Shown here: positions 60,948 to 64,000 of the stretch, in pieces
Layout: the number at the start of each line of letters is the position of its first letter
How positions within the stretch are numbered: the stretch's first letter is position 1
DNA from: Rufibacter latericius
GTDB lineage: Bacteria; Bacteroidota; Bacteroidia; Cytophagales; Hymenobacteraceae
Length of the DNA: 64,000 nt
Reading direction: 5' to 3'
NCBI RefSeq assembly: GCF_003721515.1
Contig: NZ_RJJD01000021.1
Coordinates: 186,001-250,000 of the forward strand
Program-made: the position numbers and the translations under genes
Notes under the pieces: model-generated
Database searches by the model: none
What the model was told of the DNA's origin: nothing
Seen by the model: only the letters and a program-made list of their open reading frames with translations

Positions 60948-61967
60948 ATGACTATTCAGAGAGAAGCATCGTTGCAACCATACAATACCTTCGGGATTGA
61001 CGCCCAGGCCAGCCTTTTGGCAGAGTTCAGATCCGTGGAAGAACTGCGGGAATTGCTTCGGAACCCCGAGGTCAAGGACCTTCCCAAACTGATTCTGGGC
61101 GGGGGCAGCAACATCCTCTTTACCCAGAATGTGGAGGCAGCCGTGCTCCTGAACCGCATCAAAGGCATTTCGCAAACCGAAGAACCAGACGGCAAGCACG
61201 TGCTGGTGACCTCCGGCAGCGGTGAGACCTGGCATGATCTGGTGCTGTACACCCTGGAGCACGACTTAGGCGGCATTGAGAACCTTTCCCTGATACCTGG
61301 TACGGTGGGCGCGGCTCCCCTGCAGAACATCGGGGCATACGGCGTGGAGTTGAAAGACACCTTTGTTTCCCTGGAAGCGCTGGAGATTGCCACCGGAGAG
61401 GTGGTTTCCTTCAACCATGACCAATGTGGTTTTGGGTACCGCGAGAGTGTTTTCAAGAAAGAAGCGAAAGGCAAATACATTGTGACCTCGGTTACCCTGC
61501 GGCTTACCAAAGAGCACACCTTCAACACTTCTTACGGAGCCATCCAGGACACCCTGGCCAAGCAGCAGGTGAAAGAATTAAGTTTGAAAGCCATTAGTGA
61601 GGCCGTTTGCCACATCCGGAGAAGCAAACTCCCCGACCCGGCCAAGATTGGGAATGCGGGCTCCTTTTTCAAAAACCCCGAGATTCCGCAGGCGTTATTT
61701 GAAATACTTAGAGCCCAATACCCCGGCATCCCCGGCTACCCGGTAAGTCCCGAAACGGTGAAAGTACCTGCTGGCTGGCTTATTGAACAATGCGGCTGGA
61801 AAGGCAAGATCCTGGGCAAGCATGGCGTACACAAAGACCAAGCCCTTGTGCTGGTTAACTACGGTGGCGCGGCCGGCAATGATGTGAAAGCCCTGGCCTA
61901 CGAGATTATCCATTCGGTGGAGGAAAAATTCGGCATTACGCTCACGCCCGAGGTAAATATCATCTAA
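60948..61967 (+). CDS. murB: UDP-N-acetylenolpyruvoylglucosamine reductase (MurB, type I)
   Basis: A 339-residue FAD enzyme that reduces the MurA product to UDP-N-acetylmuramate. Conserved parts are LQPYNTFGIDAQA, ILGGGSNILFT (FAD), IPGTVGAAPLQNIGAYGVE, FGYRESVFK, GNAGSFFKNP (catalytic Ser) and LIEQCGWKG. It has the long E. coli-type (type I) form. The HEAT-like gene follows 20 bases downstream in the same direction. murA lies about 4 kb away in this window, not in the same operon. Confidence 0.96.
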   Translation: MTIQREASLQPYNTFGIDAQASLLAEFRSVEELRELLRNPEVKDLPKLILGGGSNILFTQNVEAAVLLNRIKGISQTEEPDGKHVLVTSGSGETWHDLVLYTLEHDLGGIENLSLIPGTVGAAPLQNIGAYGVELKDTFVSLEALEIATGEVVSFNHDQCGFGYRESVFKKEAKGKYIVTSVTLRLTKEHTFNTSYGAIQDTLAKQQVKELSLKAISEAVCHIRRSKLPDPAKIGNAGSFFKNPEIPQALFEILRAQYPGIPGYPVSPETVKVPAGWLIEQCGWKGKILGKHGVHKDQALVLVNYGGAAGNDVKALAYEIIHSVEEKFGITLTPEVNII

Positions 61968-61987
61968 AGTCTGTCCCCAGAAAACGG

Positions 61988-62521
61988 ATGACCACGGCTG
62001 AATTTCAAGCGCTTTTAACCGAAGGCAAACCCAAAAGCAAAGGCCACGCCGATGAAGCTGCCCTTTTCATTCTTGAAAACGGGGAAGACTTGTTGGCTGC
62101 CTTATGGCCCTGTCTGTTTGATTTGAACCCAGGCGTGCGGTCAAGAGCTGCCCACGTGGTAGAAGCCGTCGCTAAAAAGCAACCTTCCTGGTTTAAGCCT
62201 TACCAAAATGAGATTCTAGAAAATTTGGCTCTTCCAGAGCTTGACCCCGCTTTCTACTTCTTCATTCCTTCTTTATTGGGTTTGCTGCATTGGTCAGATG
62301 AAGAGGTGCCCACCGTTGTAGATCGGCTTCAATATTGGCTTCAGTACCTGGACCATCAGTTTGTGAAAGTATTCTGCCTCCAATCACTCACCGACCTTGC
62401 CCGGCAGCAGCCCTGGTTAAAGCAGGAGGTAGAGGAATTGATGCACCACCACATGGCCAAAGGCGGAAAAGCCATCAACGCCCGGGGCCGAATGTTACTG
62501 AAAATCCTTGCCAAACTGTAA
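61988..62521 (+). CDS. HEAT-repeat-like protein of unknown function
   Basis: A 177-residue protein without signal peptide, mostly helical. Paired helices with HEAT-like spacing appear in GVRSRAAHVVEAVAKKQPSWF, VPTVVDRLQYWLQYLDHQFVKVFCLQSLTDLARQQ (two parts) and ARGRMLLKILAKL. Such repeats bind proteins or DNA-modified structures; no catalytic residues are evident. It lies 20 bases after murB and probably shares its transcript. A bidirectional terminator (62536-62573) follows. The family is not recognised further. Confidence 0.65.
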   Translation: MTTAEFQALLTEGKPKSKGHADEAALFILENGEDLLAALWPCLFDLNPGVRSRAAHVVEAVAKKQPSWFKPYQNEILENLALPELDPAFYFFIPSLLGLLHWSDEEVPTVVDRLQYWLQYLDHQFVKVFCLQSLTDLARQQPWLKQEVEELMHHHMAKGGKAINARGRMLLKILAKL

Positions 62522-62535
62522 GACTCGCTGTTTCA

Positions 62536-62573
62536 ATAAAACAGGGCCTGCTAAGAAGCAGGCCCTGTTTTAT
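62536..62573. terminator. Bidirectional terminator between the HEAT-like gene and mutS2
   Basis: A perfect 17-bp stem, ATAAAACAGGGCCTGCT (62536-62552) with AGCAGGCCCTGTTTTAT (62557-62573), with an AAGA loop. A family palindrome (62581-62614) lies between it and the mutS2 stop. Confidence 0.85.
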
Positions 62574-62580
62574 GATTATG

Positions 62581-62614
62581 CTTTAGAGCCCTTTTCTGAA
62601 AAAGAGACCTAAAG
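62581..62614. repeat. Intergenic palindrome (family copy)
   Basis: CTTTAGAGCCCTTTT faces AAAAAGAGACCTAAAG around a CTG loop. Six outer and five inner pairs are kept; the middle is mismatched. It lies 7 bases after the mutS2 stop on the minus strand. Confidence 0.5.
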
Positions 62615-62620
62615 CGCTTA

Positions 62621-64000
62621 TTACTTTAGCACGATGATAGAAACCCCGTCACCGCCGCGCTCCACGTGTTCATCGGCGACGCTGGCTACTTCCCGAAGGG
62701 TGCGCACGTAATCCCGGATGATCTGCTTCAGGATACCGTTGCCGCGGCCGTGGATGATCTTCACCTCGGGCATGCCCAGCATGATGGCATCGTCCATGAA
62801 GTTCATGACGGTGGTCAGGGCTTCCTCGGCGCGTTGGCCGCGCACATCCAGGTTGTACTGGAAGTCGGCCATGCGTTGGGTAACGTCCAGGCCTTTAGAT
62901 GGCGCTACTGCCGCCGCCAGTTCCTTCTCCTTTTTCGCCTTTTCACGCACTACATTCGGATCAGGGCGTTCCAGTTTCTCCAGCTTCACAATGGTCTTCA
63001 GCCCGCCGAAGCTAACTTCCGCGGTCTTCCCTTTGATGGCCAACAACTCACCTACTGAATCCTGCCCGATCAAGGCTACGCGCTCGCCCGGCTGCAATGG
63101 TCCCGTAGGCACCGATCCGTTGCGCTTGAAAACCGGCTTCGGCTCAGGCGTTAGCTTCTCTTTGAACGCATCCAGTTGCTGACGGGCCGCTTTGGTCTGT
63201 TCTTTGTCGGCTTGGCTGCGTTTGATCTGCTCAATGGTACTCTCAATCTGTTGGTTCGCATCTTTCAAGAGCAACTTGGCCTGGCCTTTGGCGGTCCGGA
63301 TGATATCCTGCTTGCTTTCCTCCAGGTGCTGTTTGAGAGCGGTATATTCCTCCACCTGTTTCTGCAGTTTCCGCTCGTGTTTAGCCACTGCGGCGTTTTT
63401 GCGCTCCAGATCGGTTTTCTCCTGCTCCAATTGCTCCAGCAGTTTGTCGTAGCGGATTTTCTCCTTCCCTACCAGCGTTCCGGCTTTCTCAATGATGTTC
63501 TTCGGCAAGCCGATTTTACGGGCGATTTCCAAAGCGAAGGACGAACCCGGTTTCCCGATTTCCAACTGGTACAGCGGCTGCAACTCGGCGGGGTTATAGC
63601 GCATGGCACCGTTTATAATGCCTTCGTTCTTCTCAGCGAAGTTCTTCAGGTTGGTGTAGTGCGTGGTGATCACCCCGAAGACTTTCTGCTGATGCAACTG
63701 CCCCAAAACCGCCTCGGCAATAGCTCCGCCCAACGCAGGCTCCGTTCCCGTACCAAACTCGTCAATGAGCACCAGTGACTTTTTATCGGCGAGCAACACA
63801 AACTGCTTCATGTTTTGCAGGTGCGAACTGTACGTACTCAGGTCATTCTCAATGGATTGTTCGTCGCCCATGTCCAGAAAAACATCCCCGAACAGACCAG
63901 CCTCAGAACCTTCATCCACCGGAATCAACAGACCACATTGCAACATGTACTGCAGCAAACCCGCTGTCTTCATGGCCACCGATTTACCCCCGGCGTTGGG
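62621..64000 (-). CDS. mutS2: MutS2 endonuclease (partial, N-terminus off the right edge)
   Basis: The visible 459 C-terminal residues begin at the Walker A motif PNAGGKS at the window edge. They continue with the ATPase domain (VLIDEFGTGTEP Walker B, ITTHYTNLKNFA), a long coiled coil rich in Glu, Lys and Gln (about 110 residues), a KOW-like segment PGERVALIGQDSVGELL, and a C-terminal Smr nuclease domain (LDVRG, HGRGNG). MutS2 acts on branched DNA and on stalled or collided ribosomes. The N-terminal MutS-like part should lie beyond base 64000. Confidence 0.94.
   Translation of the reverse strand, partial: PNAGGKSVAMKTAGLLQYMLQCGLLIPVDEGSEAGLFGDVFLDMGDEQSIENDLSTYSSHLQNMKQFVLLADKKSLVLIDEFGTGTEPALGGAIAEAVLGQLHQQKVFGVITTHYTNLKNFAEKNEGIINGAMRYNPAELQPLYQLEIGKPGSSFALEIARKIGLPKNIIEKAGTLVGKEKIRYDKLLEQLEQEKTDLERKNAAVAKHERKLQKQVEEYTALKQHLEESKQDIIRTAKGQAKLLLKDANQQIESTIEQIKRSQADKEQTKAARQQLDAFKEKLTPEPKPVFKRNGSVPTGPLQPGERVALIGQDSVGELLAIKGKTAEVSFGGLKTIVKLEKLERPDPNVVREKAKKEKELAAAVAPSKGLDVTQRMADFQYNLDVRGQRAEEALTTVMNFMDDAIMLGMPEVKIIHGRGNGILKQIIRDYVRTLREVASVADEHVERGGDGVSIIVLK

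Noticed and set aside
1-64000. tRNA, rRNA or phage genes
   Set aside because: No cloverleaf-like or rRNA sequence, integrase, capsid or terminase gene was recognised on either strand.

Overview
The window is chromosomal DNA from a member of the phylum Bacteroidota, most likely order Cytophagales, family Hymenobacteraceae (Rufibacter/Nibribacter/Pontibacter-like). The genus is inferred from gene content and style; no rRNA or tRNA gene was found to confirm it. Supporting signs are the Bacteroidota promoter type (-33 TTTG, 18-21 bp spacer, -7 TAnnTTTG) before many genes; GldC (gliding) and a T9SS plug-domain (DUF5103) protein; an STN-type TonB-dependent receptor with a DUF4249 partner; DUF4290, DUF3109, DUF4136, DUF6340 and DUF4349 proteins; and a NagB-LmbE fusion. 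Almost all genes look intact. gldC runs off the left edge and mutS2 off the right edge.

Layout. 1-833: start of gldC, then a gene-free stretch holding a 237-bp inverted-repeat element. 834-6469: dnaN, a lipoprotein built from two protease-propeptide-like repeats, a lipoprotein amidohydrolase (D-aminoacylase family) and a PKD-kelch lipoprotein. 6605-13477: a menaquinone block on the minus strand (menI-menF-menD, two DoxX paralogues, menB, menE). 13531-23969: a histidine phosphatase, pyruvate dehydrogenase E2, the NagB-LmbE fusion, hslV, a deoxyhypusine-synthase-like protein, a VOC protein, a DUF4136 lipoprotein, a PLP decarboxylase and a 2H phosphoesterase. 24191-27698: an SGNH hydrolase diverging from a carbamoyltransferase / 47-aa DUF5989-like protein / SxtJ-like protein cassette. 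27933-37185: ABC-F ATPase, T9SS plug-domain lipoprotein, the rsmA-mgtE-2-hydroxyacid dehydrogenase operon, and pepA-pdxA. 37503-43005: the fatty-acid/ribosome cluster yceD-rpmF-plsX-fabH-efp-accB-accC. 43123-44721: DUF6340 lipoprotein and DUF3109 protein. 45128-52309: a four-gene TonB receptor operon. 52426-64000: uvrD/pcrA, DUF4290, murA, DUF4349, an RlmL-type methyltransferase, a FucP-type sugar transporter, murB, a HEAT-like protein and mutS2.

How genes work together. menI/F/D/B/E cover most of menaquinone synthesis, but menA and menC are not here. plsX, fabH, accB and accC feed fatty-acid and phospholipid synthesis and sit with L32 and EF-P. murA and murB are the first two committed steps of peptidoglycan synthesis; MurA has Asp where the fosfomycin-target Cys normally is. 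The TonB receptor operon and the carbamoyltransferase cassette are the best candidates for poorly described systems.

The most striking non-coding feature is a dispersed family of about 35-50 bp imperfect palindromes between genes. The core is roughly TTTnGGnnCTG / CAGnnCCnAAA with a TTTTC..GAAAA centre. Several copies are clean intrinsic terminators whose two arms differ between copies but still pair. Four other intergenic repeats occur: the 237-bp element, a GTGCTAAT-type repeat between accB and accC, a 23-bp-arm hairpin next to an (ACTC)n tract, and a GTATCACGT inverted repeat around the uvrD terminator. No CRISPR array, phage, transposase or plasmid gene was seen.
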